Of a stretch of 64,000 nucleotides of DNA, positions 8,242 to 17,600 are shown in pieces. This stretch comes from Planctomycetota bacterium (lineage in GTDB: Bacteria > Planctomycetota > UBA1135 > GCA-002686595). The position numbers and the translations under genes are program-made. The DNA is taken from contig JASLMK010000012.1 in the NCBI GenBank assembly GCA_030746555.1, positions 1 through 64,000 on the forward strand, in the 5' to 3' direction. Numbering within the stretch: position 1 is the stretch's first letter; each line of letters opens with the position of its first letter. The notes below the pieces were generated by a model, which did no database searches, was not told the origin of the DNA, and saw nothing but the letters and a program-made list of their open reading frames with translations.

Positions 8242-9798
8242 TCACGCCTTGCCACCCGAGGCGAGCAGGCGGCGGTCGACCTTGCCGCTGGGGTTGCGCG
8301 GCAGGTCGTCCAGGAGCGTGATCCGCCGCGGCACGATGCAGGCCGGCAGGCCATCGATGCAGCGCCGCCGCAGGTCCTCGAGGTCGACGTCCTCCTCGCC
8401 CTCGGGGGTGACGAAGGCGTGCACGACGCGCCCCCTGAGGGCGTCAGCGACGCCCACGGCCGCGACGTCGCCGACCCCGGGGGCGGCGGCGAGCACCGCC
8501 TCGATCTGGAACGGGTAGAACTTCTCCCCGGCGACGTTGATCTGGTCGTCGAGGCGATCGCGCAAGGTCAGGCGGCCGTCGGCGTCGAGGACGCCCAGGT
8601 CCCCGGTCCGCAGCCACCCGTCGAGGAAGCGCTGCGCGTCGAGGCGCGGGGCACCGACGTAGGCGTCGATCACGTTCGGCCCGCGCGCGCAGACCTCGCC
8701 TGCCTCGCCCGGCGGCAGGTCGCGCCCCTCCGCATCGACGATACGCAGGCTCACGCCGGGGTGCGCCCGGCCTACCGAGCCCTCGCGCCCGTCGACCTCA
8801 CGCCCCCCCAGGCAGGTCAACGCCGAGCTGGTCTCGGTCATGCCGTAGCAGTTGAAGCGCTCCGCGTGCGGGAAGCGCTCGCCCAGGGCGCGGATCACCT
8901 CCGGCGGCGTCGGCGCCGCTCCGTAGATCAGGCTCTCCAGGCTCGACAGGTCGTGGCGCCGGCTCCAGCGCTCGCCGGCCAGCTGGCGCATCAACGCGGG
9001 CGTGCCCATCAAGGCCGTCACGGCGTGGCGTTCCACCGCCGCCGCGACCGCGCCGACCGCGGGCGAGGCGGGCACGACCGCCGCGCCGCCGCACCGGTGG
9101 GCGCCGAGGACGAGCGGGTTGTAGACGACGTGGAAGAAGGGCGCCGCCATCAGGCTGCGGGTCCGCTCGTCGAAGGACCAGCGCTCCACCCAGGCGTCGA
9201 GGCCAAAGAGCACCTGGGCGTGGGTCAGTTGCACGCCCTTGGGAGCGCCGGTCGTCCCCGATGTGAAGAACAGCACGGCCGGGTCCTGGGGGGCCGAGGG
9301 CGCCGGCCGCGCGAGGGCGGCGGTCTGCTCGAGGCTCTCGACGCTCCCGTCGGGGGCGCGCAGCGCCAGAGACGCCCCCGACGCGGGGAGGACGATCCGC
9401 GCCGTGCGGTCCATCCCGCCCGGGCTCCCCGCTCCTGTGCCATCGGCGAGGTCGGTCGAGCAGAGCGAGCAGGTCACGTCCGCGCGCTCCAGGATCGCGC
9501 GACGCTGCCGCTCGTCGAGGTCGGGGCTGAGGGGCACGGCCACGGCGCCGAGGAGCGCGACGGCGTAGTGGGCGGTGACGAACCCCGTGCCGTTGCGCAG
9601 GACCAGGGCGACGCGGCTTCCCTGGCCGACGCCGACCCCGGCCAGGTGTGTCGCCAGGCGCCGCGCGCCGTCGGCCAGGGTCGCGAAGTCCAGGGCTTCC
9701 TCGCCGACGAGAAGGGCCGGCCGTCGGGCATGGACCCCCTCGGCGGTGAGCAGGATCGAGGCGATCGTGCCCCCCGCCGGTCCCCGCGCTCCGTCCAT
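8242..9798 (-). CDS. Class I adenylate-forming enzyme, acyl-CoA synthetase-like
   Basis: A 518-residue AMP-forming ligase. Visible motifs are the P-loop FFTSGTTGAPKGVQLTH, the A5 region FNCYGMTETSSAL, the hinge region GWLRTGDLGVLDADGRLTL followed by RLDDQINVAGEKFYPFQIE, and the terminal NPSGKVDRR with the catalytic lysine. These are typical of fatty-acid or aryl-acid CoA ligases, or of stand-alone loading enzymes. The substrate is not readable from sequence. The start codon lies only 15 bp from the left end of repeat copy B, so any promoter must lie within or beyond the repeat. No acyl carrier protein or thioesterase gene is nearby. Confidence 0.82.
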   Translation of the reverse strand: MDGARGPAGGTIASILLTAEGVHARRPALLVGEEALDFATLADGARRLATHLAGVGVGQGSRVALVLRNGTGFVTAHYAVALLGAVAVPLSPDLDERQRRAILERADVTCSLCSTDLADGTGAGSPGGMDRTARIVLPASGASLALRAPDGSVESLEQTAALARPAPSAPQDPAVLFFTSGTTGAPKGVQLTHAQVLFGLDAWVERWSFDERTRSLMAAPFFHVVYNPLVLGAHRCGGAAVVPASPAVGAVAAAVERHAVTALMGTPALMRQLAGERWSRRHDLSSLESLIYGAAPTPPEVIRALGERFPHAERFNCYGMTETSSALTCLGGREVDGREGSVGRAHPGVSLRIVDAEGRDLPPGEAGEVCARGPNVIDAYVGAPRLDAQRFLDGWLRTGDLGVLDADGRLTLRDRLDDQINVAGEKFYPFQIEAVLAAAPGVGDVAAVGVADALRGRVVHAFVTPEGEEDVDLEDLRRRCIDGLPACIVPRRITLLDDLPRNPSGKVDRRLLASGGKA

Positions 9799-9813
9799 CG
9801 ACGCGCCCCGACC

Positions 9814-10014
9814 TAGCCCGGGTTATTCATGAAGACGTGCACCAGACACAGCAACTCGGTTCCTGGTGGTGCTTTGCGGGTTCTGGCGACGCAGGCGACC
9901 CTGAACGGGTCGTCGAGGAAGCCAGGTTCCAAGAAGCACCGCCAGGGGCCGAGAGGCCGTCGAAGACGGCCGGTTGCGAAGTCTGGTGTGCGTGTTCATG
10001 AATCATCCGGGCTA
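9814..10014. repeat. Near-palindromic dispersed repeat, copy B (complete)
   Basis: A complete 201-bp element running from TAGCCCGG to CCGGGCTA. The left arm and the reverse complement of the right arm match for about 46 bases (for example ATTCATGAA, CACCAGAC, GCAAC). After a 17-base palindrome that interrupts only the right arm (9955-9971), they match again through CCTGG(T/C)GGTGCTT. The centre holds a small hairpin CGACCC-TGAAC-GGGTCG (9896-9912). The element lies between the start of the acyl-CoA-synthetase-like gene and the stop of the acyltransferase gene. The last three bases of the repeat (CTA) are the TAG stop codon of that acyltransferase. Confidence 0.93.
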
Positions 10015-10677
10015 GCCGTTGAAGCCGAGGAAGCGAGAGCTCGGCACCGCCGAGGCCTCGCTGGCCGTCCCGCGGAAGACCTGCTCGTCGGCCGTGTCCT
10101 TGAGGATCAACGCTCCCGCGCCGATCACGTTGCGCGCACCGACCGCGGTGAAGGAGGCGATCGTGGCGCCCAGCCCGATGAACGTGCCCTCGCCCACGGT
10201 GACCGACTCGCCGACCAGCCCGCCCGAGACCCAGCAGTCGTCCGCGAGGCTGCTGTTGAAGCCGATCGTCGAGCGGCTCCAGACGATGCAGTTGCGCCCG
10301 AGCTCGGCGGTCGGATGGAGGTGGGCGGTCTCCATCACCCAGGTGTTCTCCCGCGCCCGGAAGTCCTCGGACACGACCGCCCTCGAGCTGACGTAGCTCG
10401 CGATGGAGTACCCCGCTTCCCGCGCCTCGCGCACCTTGGCGGCCCGCCGGCGGTTGACCTCGCGCAGGCCCGCGGCGACGAACAGGTCGTGCCCCTGGGG
10501 GTCGAGGCGCTCGACGACCTCCTCGAAGGGCACGACCGGCAGGCCCAGGAAGGTGTCCGCCTCCTGCAGCGCGCCGTCGACGGTGAAGGCCGCCACCTCG
10601 TACTCGCTGTCGTGCACGAAGAAGTGGTGGGCCATGCGGGCGAAGTTGCCGCAGCCGAACAGGATCAGTCGTCGCAT
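10012..10677 (-). CDS. NeuD/PglD-family sugar O-/N-acyltransferase-like protein
   Basis: A 221-residue protein. The N-terminal half is a small nucleotide-sugar-binding Rossmann-like region (MRRLILFGCGNFARM, then a beta-strand-rich segment). The C-terminal half is a left-handed parallel beta-helix with hexapeptide-like repeats (AELGRNCIVWSRSTIGFNSS, VTVGEGTFIGLGATI, VGARNVIGAGALI), as in NeuD, PglD and VioB-type acetyltransferases. It probably transfers an acyl group to a sugar used in surface glycans. The open frame extends to 10815, but homology begins at the ATG at 10677. The gene ends exactly in repeat copy B. No glycan genes are adjacent; the large glycan cluster is 44 kb away. Confidence 0.75.
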   Translation of the reverse strand: MRRLILFGCGNFARMAHHFFVHDSEYEVAAFTVDGALQEADTFLGLPVVPFEEVVERLDPQGHDLFVAAGLREVNRRRAAKVREAREAGYSIASYVSSRAVVSEDFRARENTWVMETAHLHPTAELGRNCIVWSRSTIGFNSSLADDCWVSGGLVGESVTVGEGTFIGLGATIASFTAVGARNVIGAGALILKDTADEQVFRGTASEASAVPSSRFLGFNG

Positions 10678-10813
10678 TGCTTCATCGTCCGCCACGCGGC
10701 TCTCGCGCTCGCGGGGCGCAGAGTGTCCCCCAATCCCGATCCGCGGTCCACCGTGGCGCCACGCCCTCGTGCGTAGGGCGCCGGCGCGCCGTGTGCGGTA
10801 CGCTGACCGTCCC

Positions 10814-12304
10814 ATGCGGCCCTCAGCCCTGTCCTGTGTCCTCGGCCTCGCACCCTGCCTCGGCGACCTGCCGGAGGGCCTGCCGGACTTCAGCCGCGCG
10901 GGCTACCGCGAGGGCGCACCGCCCCCCGTGCGCGAGGTGACGATCGACGCGGCCGAGCACGGCGCGCGGCCCGGCGACGACACCGACGACGGCCCGGCCC
11001 TGCAGGCGGCCCTCGACGCGGCGGTCGGGGCCGGCGGAGGCGTCGTGCGCCTCGGACCGGGCCGCTTCACCCTGGCGAGCCGCATCCACATCCGGGGCGA
11101 CGGCATCGTGCTGCAGGGCGCGGGGAGCGGCGAGACGCTCCTGGAGTGTCCCCTCTCCCTGACCGACATCGCTGGCGCCGGCAGGCAGTGGAGCTACTCA
11201 GGCGGCTTGCTGTCGGTCGCTCCGCCGGGGAGCAGCGCTGTCCTGGGCACCGCGGGAGCCGCCCCCGTCGGCGCGCTCTCCCTCCCCGTCGACCTCGCCC
11301 AAGGCGCCGATCCCCCGCGCAAAGGAGAGTGGCTCGAGCTCGCCTGGTTCAACGACACCGGCGAGGACACCCTGCTCGATCACCTGCACGGCGGCATCGC
11401 CTATCCCGACCTCATGTCCCTCGAGCTGCGCAGGCGCACGGACCCGCGGGTGACCGAGTGGCTGCGGGTCGAGGGCTACGCGGAGGGGAGGCTGTCGTTC
11501 TCGACGCCCCTCGGCCTCGAGCTCCGTCCCGAGTGGACGCCGCGGCTCACGCGCAGGGCCCACATCAGCGAGTGCGGCGTGGAAGGGCTGTCCTTCCTCT
11601 TCCCCCCCACTCCCCGCCAACCGCACCTCGAGGAGAAGGGCTACAACGCCCTCACGATCTCCAGCGCCATCGACTGCTGGGTGCGCGACGTCGCCGTCGA
11701 CCACGGCGACAGCGGCATCCTGATCGGCTCCTCGCGCCACGTCACCGTCGACGGCGTGGTCCTCACGGGCAAGGGCATGCATCACCCGCTCAGCCTGTCG
11801 CGCTCGACGCACTGTCTGGTCACGAACTGGCGCATCGAGGCGCCGCACCGCCACGGGACGACCCTGACCTGGGGCGCGCACCACAACGTGTACTCCAAGG
11901 GTTGGGGCCGTGACCTGGCGCTGGACTGCCACCGGGCGAACCCCTTCGAGAACCTGCACACCCAGATCGAGATCGAGGTCACAGGCCGGCTGAAACAGCC
12001 CCTCCGAAGCGGCGGCTCCTACGGGCGCGGTCCCCACGCCGCGCGCGGGAACGTCTACTGGAACGTCGCCCTGCGCTTTCACGATCCCGACTCGCCGCGG
12101 GCGATCACGCGCCTCGCCGAGTGGCCCCACGGGGTGTTCGTCGGCTGGCACGGCGACCGCCCCCTGGAGGTCGTCGCGCCCAAGGGCTACGGCCTGCGCG
12201 TCATCGGCACCGGCGAGCGCCCCGGCGTCTCCAACCTCCACGAGCACCAGCGCGAGCTCGGAGCCGCCGGCGGGGACCCCGGCGAGGCCCGCAAGGGAGG
12301 TTGA
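10814..12304 (+). CDS. Right-handed beta-helix protein, pectate-lyase-3/glycosyl hydrolase 28-like
   Basis: A 496-residue protein, probably exported. Its hydrophobic N-terminus ends in a Cys (VLGLAPC) that might be a lipobox. Residues 40-110 carry the typical opening of the pectate-lyase superfamily beta-helix: DDTDDGPALQAALDAAV, then GGVVRLGPGRFTL. Further helix rungs follow (NALTISSAIDCWVRDVAVDH, GILIGSSRHVTVDGVVLTG, HHNVYSKGWG). I cannot name catalytic residues, so lyase, hydrolase and structural roles all remain possible. The ATG lies 9 nt after a TACGCT -10-like box (10799-10804), so the mRNA may be nearly leaderless. Confidence 0.75.
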   Translation: MRPSALSCVLGLAPCLGDLPEGLPDFSRAGYREGAPPPVREVTIDAAEHGARPGDDTDDGPALQAALDAAVGAGGGVVRLGPGRFTLASRIHIRGDGIVLQGAGSGETLLECPLSLTDIAGAGRQWSYSGGLLSVAPPGSSAVLGTAGAAPVGALSLPVDLAQGADPPRKGEWLELAWFNDTGEDTLLDHLHGGIAYPDLMSLELRRRTDPRVTEWLRVEGYAEGRLSFSTPLGLELRPEWTPRLTRRAHISECGVEGLSFLFPPTPRQPHLEEKGYNALTISSAIDCWVRDVAVDHGDSGILIGSSRHVTVDGVVLTGKGMHHPLSLSRSTHCLVTNWRIEAPHRHGTTLTWGAHHNVYSKGWGRDLALDCHRANPFENLHTQIEIEVTGRLKQPLRSGGSYGRGPHAARGNVYWNVALRFHDPDSPRAITRLAEWPHGVFVGWHGDRPLEVVAPKGYGLRVIGTGERPGVSNLHEHQRELGAAGGDPGEARKGG

Positions 12305-12325
12305 ACCGGGGCCCGGCGGGGGCGT

Positions 12326-12354
12326 TTGATCGGCCTGCCCGGGAGGAGTAGCAT
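12326..12354 (+). promoter_or_regulatory. Promoter of the metal-efflux operon
   Basis: TTGATC (12326-12331) and TAGCAT (12349-12354) are separated by 17 bp, a good sigma-70-type layout. It lies 14 bp upstream of the ATG at 12369. No clear MerR- or ArsR-type dyad is seen in it. Confidence 0.55.
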
Positions 12355-12368
12355 CCCCGGCGTCGCTC

Positions 12369-12788
12369 ATGCGCACCCGACGCCTCCTCGCCCTCGCCGC
12401 CCTCGTCCCCCAGCTTGTCGTCCTGGGCCTCGGCCGCAGCGTGGTGCTGTGCATCGCCGACGGGGGGCACGCGCGCATCGAGGTCGCGGCCAGCTCCTGC
12501 TGCTCCGTGGAGGCACCGGCGGCGGTCGATGCCGACGGCGAGCCCGACGACCACGGCGCGCACGACTGCGACGGCTGCACGGACCTCTCGATCGTCGTCG
12601 TCACGCCCTGCTCGCGGACGGCGGACGGGAGCCCTCCGGTGCAGGTCGCACCCGCCGAGACCCTCACGGCGCTCTCGGGGCCGGCCGTGCTCGTCGGCGG
12701 GCGAGCCCTCACGCCGGAGCGCTGTTCCCGCGGCTCCCCCCAGCCGCCCCACCTGCTCGCCCTGCGCACAGTCCGGCTGCGCTGCTAG
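12369..12788 (+). CDS. Small exported Cys/His-rich protein preceding the RND efflux genes
   Basis: A 139-residue protein with an N-terminal signal (LLALAALVPQLVVLGLG). The mature part begins LCIADGGHARIE and contains CC and HGAHDCDGCTDLSI, a cluster of Cys and His that could bind soft metals. Small proteins with this pattern (LC..DGH..IE, CC, CxxCxD) often precede CzcCBA-type operons, by my recollection, so I infer a periplasmic metal-binding accessory. There is no experimental basis visible here. It is the first gene after the promoter at 12326, 104 bp ahead of czcB. Confidence 0.6.
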   Translation: MRTRRLLALAALVPQLVVLGLGRSVVLCIADGGHARIEVAASSCCSVEAPAAVDADGEPDDHGAHDCDGCTDLSIVVVTPCSRTADGSPPVQVAPAETLTALSGPAVLVGGRALTPERCSRGSPQPPHLLALRTVRLRC

Positions 12789-12892
12789 ACCGACACCTCC
12801 GACCGTCGTTGCCGGCCGACCGCGGCCGCGTCCGTCCCACGTCCGTGAGCGCCGGAGGAACCGGCGCCCGCACCCCGCCCGGAGGTCTTGCA

Positions 12893-14644
12893 GTGCCCGT
12901 CGTTCCGATCGCATTCGACCGCTCCGTCCGCTCACGCACCGCCCTCGCGCGCCCGCTCACGCCTGTCGGGTGGTGCACGGCGGCCCTCTTGCTCGCCGCC
13001 TGGGGGTGCGGCTCGCACACGGCCCACGATCACGGCCACTCCCACGACCACGACCACGACCACGCCGAGGCCGCCGAGCCCGAGCCGGTCGCCGTCACGG
13101 TCTTCACCGAGAAGGTCGGGCTGTTCATGGAGTACCCCCGCCTCGTGCCGGGGCTCGAGGCGCGCTTCCTCGCCCACGTGACCGTGCTCGCCACCGGCGA
13201 GCCGGTGCGCACCGGTCGTCTGGACCTCGAGCTGTCCGGGCCCGACGGCTTCGCTCGAACCCTCGAGGCCGCCGCGCCCGAGCGCGACGGCCTGTTCGTT
13301 CCCGTCGGCGCCTTCGAGGCGGCCGGCACCTTCGACGCGCGCATCGTCGTCCACTCCGAGCAGGGCGCCGAGACGATCCCCCTCGGGGCGCTCGTGGTCC
13401 ACGCCGACCTCGAAGCGGCCCACGCAGCCGCCCACGCCGAGGAGGGCGCCGAGTCGGCCGACGCCGTGCCCTTCCTGCTCGAGCAGCAGTGGCGGATCGG
13501 CGTGCTGACCGAGGTCGTCCGGCCGCGCACCCTCGTCCGCCGCCTGCGGGTGCCCGCCCAGGTGGCCGTCCCCACCCACGCGGCGGCGGTCGTCGGGGCG
13601 CCCCTGGCCGGGCGCGTCCTGCCACCCGCCACCGGCGCCCTGCCCCGTCTGGGGCAGCGCGTCGCCGCCGGCGAGACCGTGGCGAGCGTCGAGCCGCCCC
13701 TGGAGGCGTCGGATCTCGCCCAGCGGGCAGCCAATGAGACCGAGTGGCTGGCGCGCCGGATCGAGCTGGAGCACGAGGCGGTCGAGCTCGGGCGCGACCT
13801 CTCCCAGGCCGAGGCGAGCCTCGAGTTCGCCGAGCGCGCCCTGGCGCGCCTGGAGGTGCTCGCGGAGCGCAAGATAGGCACGACCGCCGAGCTCGAGGCC
13901 GCGCGCCGCGACGCCGAGCTGGCCCGGCGCGCGCGCGAGGGGGCGCACGCCCTCGCGGCCGCCAACCGTGAGGCCCTCTCACTCCTGGCCGAACTCGCCG
14001 AGCGCACGACCGGGGGGGACGGCGGCGCCCGCCTGCGCCTGCCCCTGGCCTCGCCGATCTCCGGCGAGATCGTCGAGGCGGCGGCGGTGCACGGCCAGCA
14101 CGTCGACGCGGCGGCGACGCTCTACCGCGTGCTCGACCTCTCGCGCGTCTGGCTGGTCGGGCACGTCAGCGAGTTCGATCTGGCCGAGCTCCCCGAGGCT
14201 CCCGGTGCGTTCCTCGAGCTGCCCGGCCACCCCGGGCGGATCCTGGACGTGGAGGCTGAGCTGGGTGGACACCTCGTCCACGTCGGCCGCGAGGTCGACC
14301 CCGACGCGCGCACCCTCCCCGTGCGCTTCGAGGTCGCCAACCCCGACGGCCTGTTGCGGGCGGGCATGCTCGCCGACCTGTTCCTGGCCACCGAGACCGC
14401 GCGCGAGGTCGTGGCCGTGCCGAGATCGGCGGTGGTCACCGACCGCGGCCAACCGGTCGCCTTCGTGCTCCTCGACGGCGAGACCTTCGAACGCCGAGTG
14501 CTGGAGACGGGCATCCGCGACGGTGCATGGCTCGAGGTGCGTACGGGGATCACTGCGGGCGAGCGCGTCGTCTCCAAGGGCGCCCACCTGGTCAAGCTCG
14601 CCTCCGCCAACCCCGACGGGTTCGGCGCCGGCCACGTGCACTGA
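12893..14644 (+). CDS. RND efflux periplasmic adaptor (CzcB/CusB-like) with His-rich N-terminus
   Basis: A 583-residue membrane-fusion protein. The GTG at 12893 is supported by GGAGG seven bases upstream; the longer open frame upstream is not protein-like. A signal with a possible lipobox (LLLAAWGC, Cys 39) is followed directly by a histidine run (HTAHDHGHSHDHDHDH), likely a metal-binding tail. A beta-rich domain follows (about 65-165). Then come the HlyD lipoyl halves (VVGAPLAGRVLPPATG and LASPISGEIVEAAAVHGQHV) flanking an alpha-hairpin of heptad-like sequence, and the beta-barrel and membrane-proximal domains (VPRSAVVTDRGQPVAF). It should link the CzcA-like pump to the TolC-like channel. 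Confidence 0.85.
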   Translation: MPVVPIAFDRSVRSRTALARPLTPVGWCTAALLLAAWGCGSHTAHDHGHSHDHDHDHAEAAEPEPVAVTVFTEKVGLFMEYPRLVPGLEARFLAHVTVLATGEPVRTGRLDLELSGPDGFARTLEAAAPERDGLFVPVGAFEAAGTFDARIVVHSEQGAETIPLGALVVHADLEAAHAAAHAEEGAESADAVPFLLEQQWRIGVLTEVVRPRTLVRRLRVPAQVAVPTHAAAVVGAPLAGRVLPPATGALPRLGQRVAAGETVASVEPPLEASDLAQRAANETEWLARRIELEHEAVELGRDLSQAEASLEFAERALARLEVLAERKIGTTAELEAARRDAELARRAREGAHALAAANREALSLLAELAERTTGGDGGARLRLPLASPISGEIVEAAAVHGQHVDAAATLYRVLDLSRVWLVGHVSEFDLAELPEAPGAFLELPGHPGRILDVEAELGGHLVHVGREVDPDARTLPVRFEVANPDGLLRAGMLADLFLATETAREVVAVPRSAVVTDRGQPVAFVLLDGETFERRVLETGIRDGAWLEVRTGITAGERVVSKGAHLVKLASANPDGFGAGHVH

Positions 14645-14656
14645 GCGCCCACCGCC

Positions 14657-17600
14657 ATGATCGACGCCATCATCCGCTGGTCGGTCCGCTCGCGCGCCGC
14701 GGTCTTCGGCCTGGCCCTGGCCCTCTCGGGGTTCGGCGTGCTGGCGGCCTTGCGCATGCCGATCGACGTCTTCCCCGACCTCTCCGCGCCCACGGTCACC
14801 GTGCTGGTCGAGGGCCACGGGATGGCCCCCGAGGAGATGGAGACCCTGGTCACCTTCCCGATCGAAGCGGCGGTCAACGGGGCCCTGGGCGTGCGCCGCG
14901 TGCGCTCGGCGACGTCGGTGGGGACCTCGGTGGTGTGGGTCGAGTTCGAATGGGGCACGGACATCCAGCGCGCGCGCCAGACGGTCACCGAGCGCCTCGC
15001 GACCGTGGCCGACGCCCTGCCGGCCCAGGTCGAGCCTCCGCTCCTCGCGCCGATCACCTCGATCATGGGAGAGATCCTGTTCCTCTCCCTGGTCTCCGAC
15101 CGCCACGACCCGCTGAGCTTGCGCACGACGGCCCACACCCTGGTGCGCCGCCGCCTGCTCTCGGTGCCGGGAGTGGCCCAGGTCACGCCCATCGGCGGCG
15201 AGGAGAAGCAGTTCCAGCTCGTCCTGTCGCCCCTGCGCATGCAGGCCTACGGGGTCGGCCTCGCCGACGTCGCCGCCGCCCTCGCCGAGACCAACGAGAA
15301 CACCTCGGCCGGCTTCGTGATCGACGCCGGGAGCGAGTCCGTCCTGCGCGGGATCGGACGCGTCACGAGCACCGACGACATCGCGCGCACCCTGGTCCGC
15401 CTGACCGACGGCGGCCCGGTCACCGTCGGCGACCTCGGCCACGTGCGCCTGGGCGCCGCGATCCGCCGGGGCGCCGCCGCCTCCTCGACGCGCGGACCCG
15501 ATTGGGAGCCGGTCATCGAGCCGGGCGTGATCCTGGCGGTCCAGAAGCAACCCCAGGCCAACACCCTCGAGCTCACCCGCGAGCTCGACGCGGTGCTCGC
15601 GGACTTGGAGACCTCCCTGCCCGAGGGCATGCACGTCCACTCGGACCTGTTCCGCCAGGCGACCTTCATCGAGCACTCCGTCGCCAACACGACCACCGCC
15701 CTGGTCGAGGGCGGCCTGATGGTCTTGTTGGTGGTCGTGGCGTTCCTCGCCAGCGCCCGGGCCAGCCTGATCACCCTGCTCGCCATCCCGATCTCGCTGT
15801 TGGCGACGATCTGCGTCCTGCGCGCCGGCGGTGCGACGATCAACACCATGACCCTGGGCGGCATGGCCATCGCGATCGGCGCCCTGGTGGACGACGCGAT
15901 CATCGACGTCGAGAACGTGATCCGGCGCCTGCGCTTGAACGCGGCGCGCGCCCCCGCCGAGCGCGCAACAGCCCTGCGCGTGGTCTTCGACGCCAGCGTC
16001 GAGGTGCGTGCCTCGATCGTGTTCGCGACCTTCATCATCCTGGTCGTCTTCGCACCCCTGTTCTTCCTCGACGGGGTCGAGGGCCGGCTTCTGCGGCCCC
16101 TGGGGATCGCGTTCTGCATCTCCCTGGGCGCCTCGCTGCTGACGGCCCTCACCGTGACGCCCGCCCTGTGCGTCGGCCTGTTGCCGGCCAGCCGCACGGT
16201 GGCCCGCGCGGGCGACACGCGCCTGGTCGGCGCCCTCAAACGCGCCTACGACCGCCCGCTGGCCTGGGCCATGGCCCATCCCCTCGCCCTCGCCGTGCCC
16301 GCGGCGCTCCTGGGCGTCGCAGCCCTGGTCGGCGTCGCCCGCATGGGGCGCAACTTCCTGCCCGAGTTCCACGAGGGCGCCCTGGTGATCGGCACGGTGA
16401 CCGCACCGGGCACGTCCCTCGACGAGAGCGATGCCCTCGCGCGGCGGGTCGAGCGCGCCCTGATGGCACATCCCGAGGTCGTCGCCGTTGGGCGCCGTAC
16501 CGGCCGCGCCGAGCGGGACGAGCACGTTCTGGGGGTGGAGGCCAGCGAGTTCGAGGTCACCCTGGACATGGAAGCGGCACGGCGCCTCGGTCACCCGCGC
16601 AGGAGCGCGGGCGAGCTGGTCGAGGTCCTGCGCGCCGACCTCGCCGCCGTCGGCGGCTTCTCCGCGACCTTCGGCCAACCGATCGGCCACCGCATCGACC
16701 ACATGCTCTCGGGCACGCGCGCCAACGTCGCCGTCAAGGTCTTCGGCGACGACCTCCCGACCTTGCGCGGGATCGCCGCACAGGTCGAGGGCCTGCTGGC
16801 CGCGATCCCCGGCGTGGTGGACCTTGCGACCGAGAGCCAGGCGGACATCCCCCAGACTCGGGTGGACTTCGACCGGGACGCCCTCGCGCGTCACGGCCTG
16901 CGCGTGGCCGACGCGGCGCGCGCCATGGAGGCGGCCGCCAAGGGGGTGGCGGTGACGCGCGTGATCGAGGGGACCGCGGCCTACGACCTGACCGTGCGCC
17001 TGGCCGACGCCGCCGCGCCGCTCCCCCACGAGGTGGGCGAGATCGGGATCGACACGCCGGCGGGCGGGCGCATCCCCCTGCGGGCGGTGGCGGAGGTCAG
17101 CGACGACCGCGGGCCGAACTTCATCATGCGCGAGAACGTCCAGCGCCGGATCGTCGTGTCGTGCAACGTCGCCGGCCGCGACATGACCGGCGTCGTCGAG
17201 GACGCACGGGAGGCCGTCGATGAGATGATCGACCTGCCTCCGGGCTACCACGTCGAGTACGGGGGTCAGTTCGAGAGCGCACAGGCCACGGCCCGGCGTC
17301 TGAGTCTGCTCGGCGCTCTGGCGGTGATCGCGATCGGCTTCTTGTTGCGCACGACCCTGGGCTCGGGGCGCGACGCGCTCTTGGTGATGGTGAACCTCCC
17401 CCTGGCGCTGATCGGCGGCGTGGTGGGCATCGTCGTCTGCGGCGGCGCCCTCTCGGTGGCGTCGATCATCGGCCTGATCTCGCTCTTCGGCATCGCCGCG
17501 CGCAACGGAATCCTGCTCGTCTCCCACGTGCGCCACCTGCACGAGCACGAAGGCGTCGGCGACTTCGCCGAGGCCGTGCGGCGCGGCGCCCAGGAGCGCC

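Noticed and set aside
9829-10776. Open frames running through the repeat copies (for example 9829-10776 and 27564-28289)
   Set aside because: They read through the palindromic repeat and antisense to the neighbouring genes, have no ribosome site and no recognisable protein pattern.
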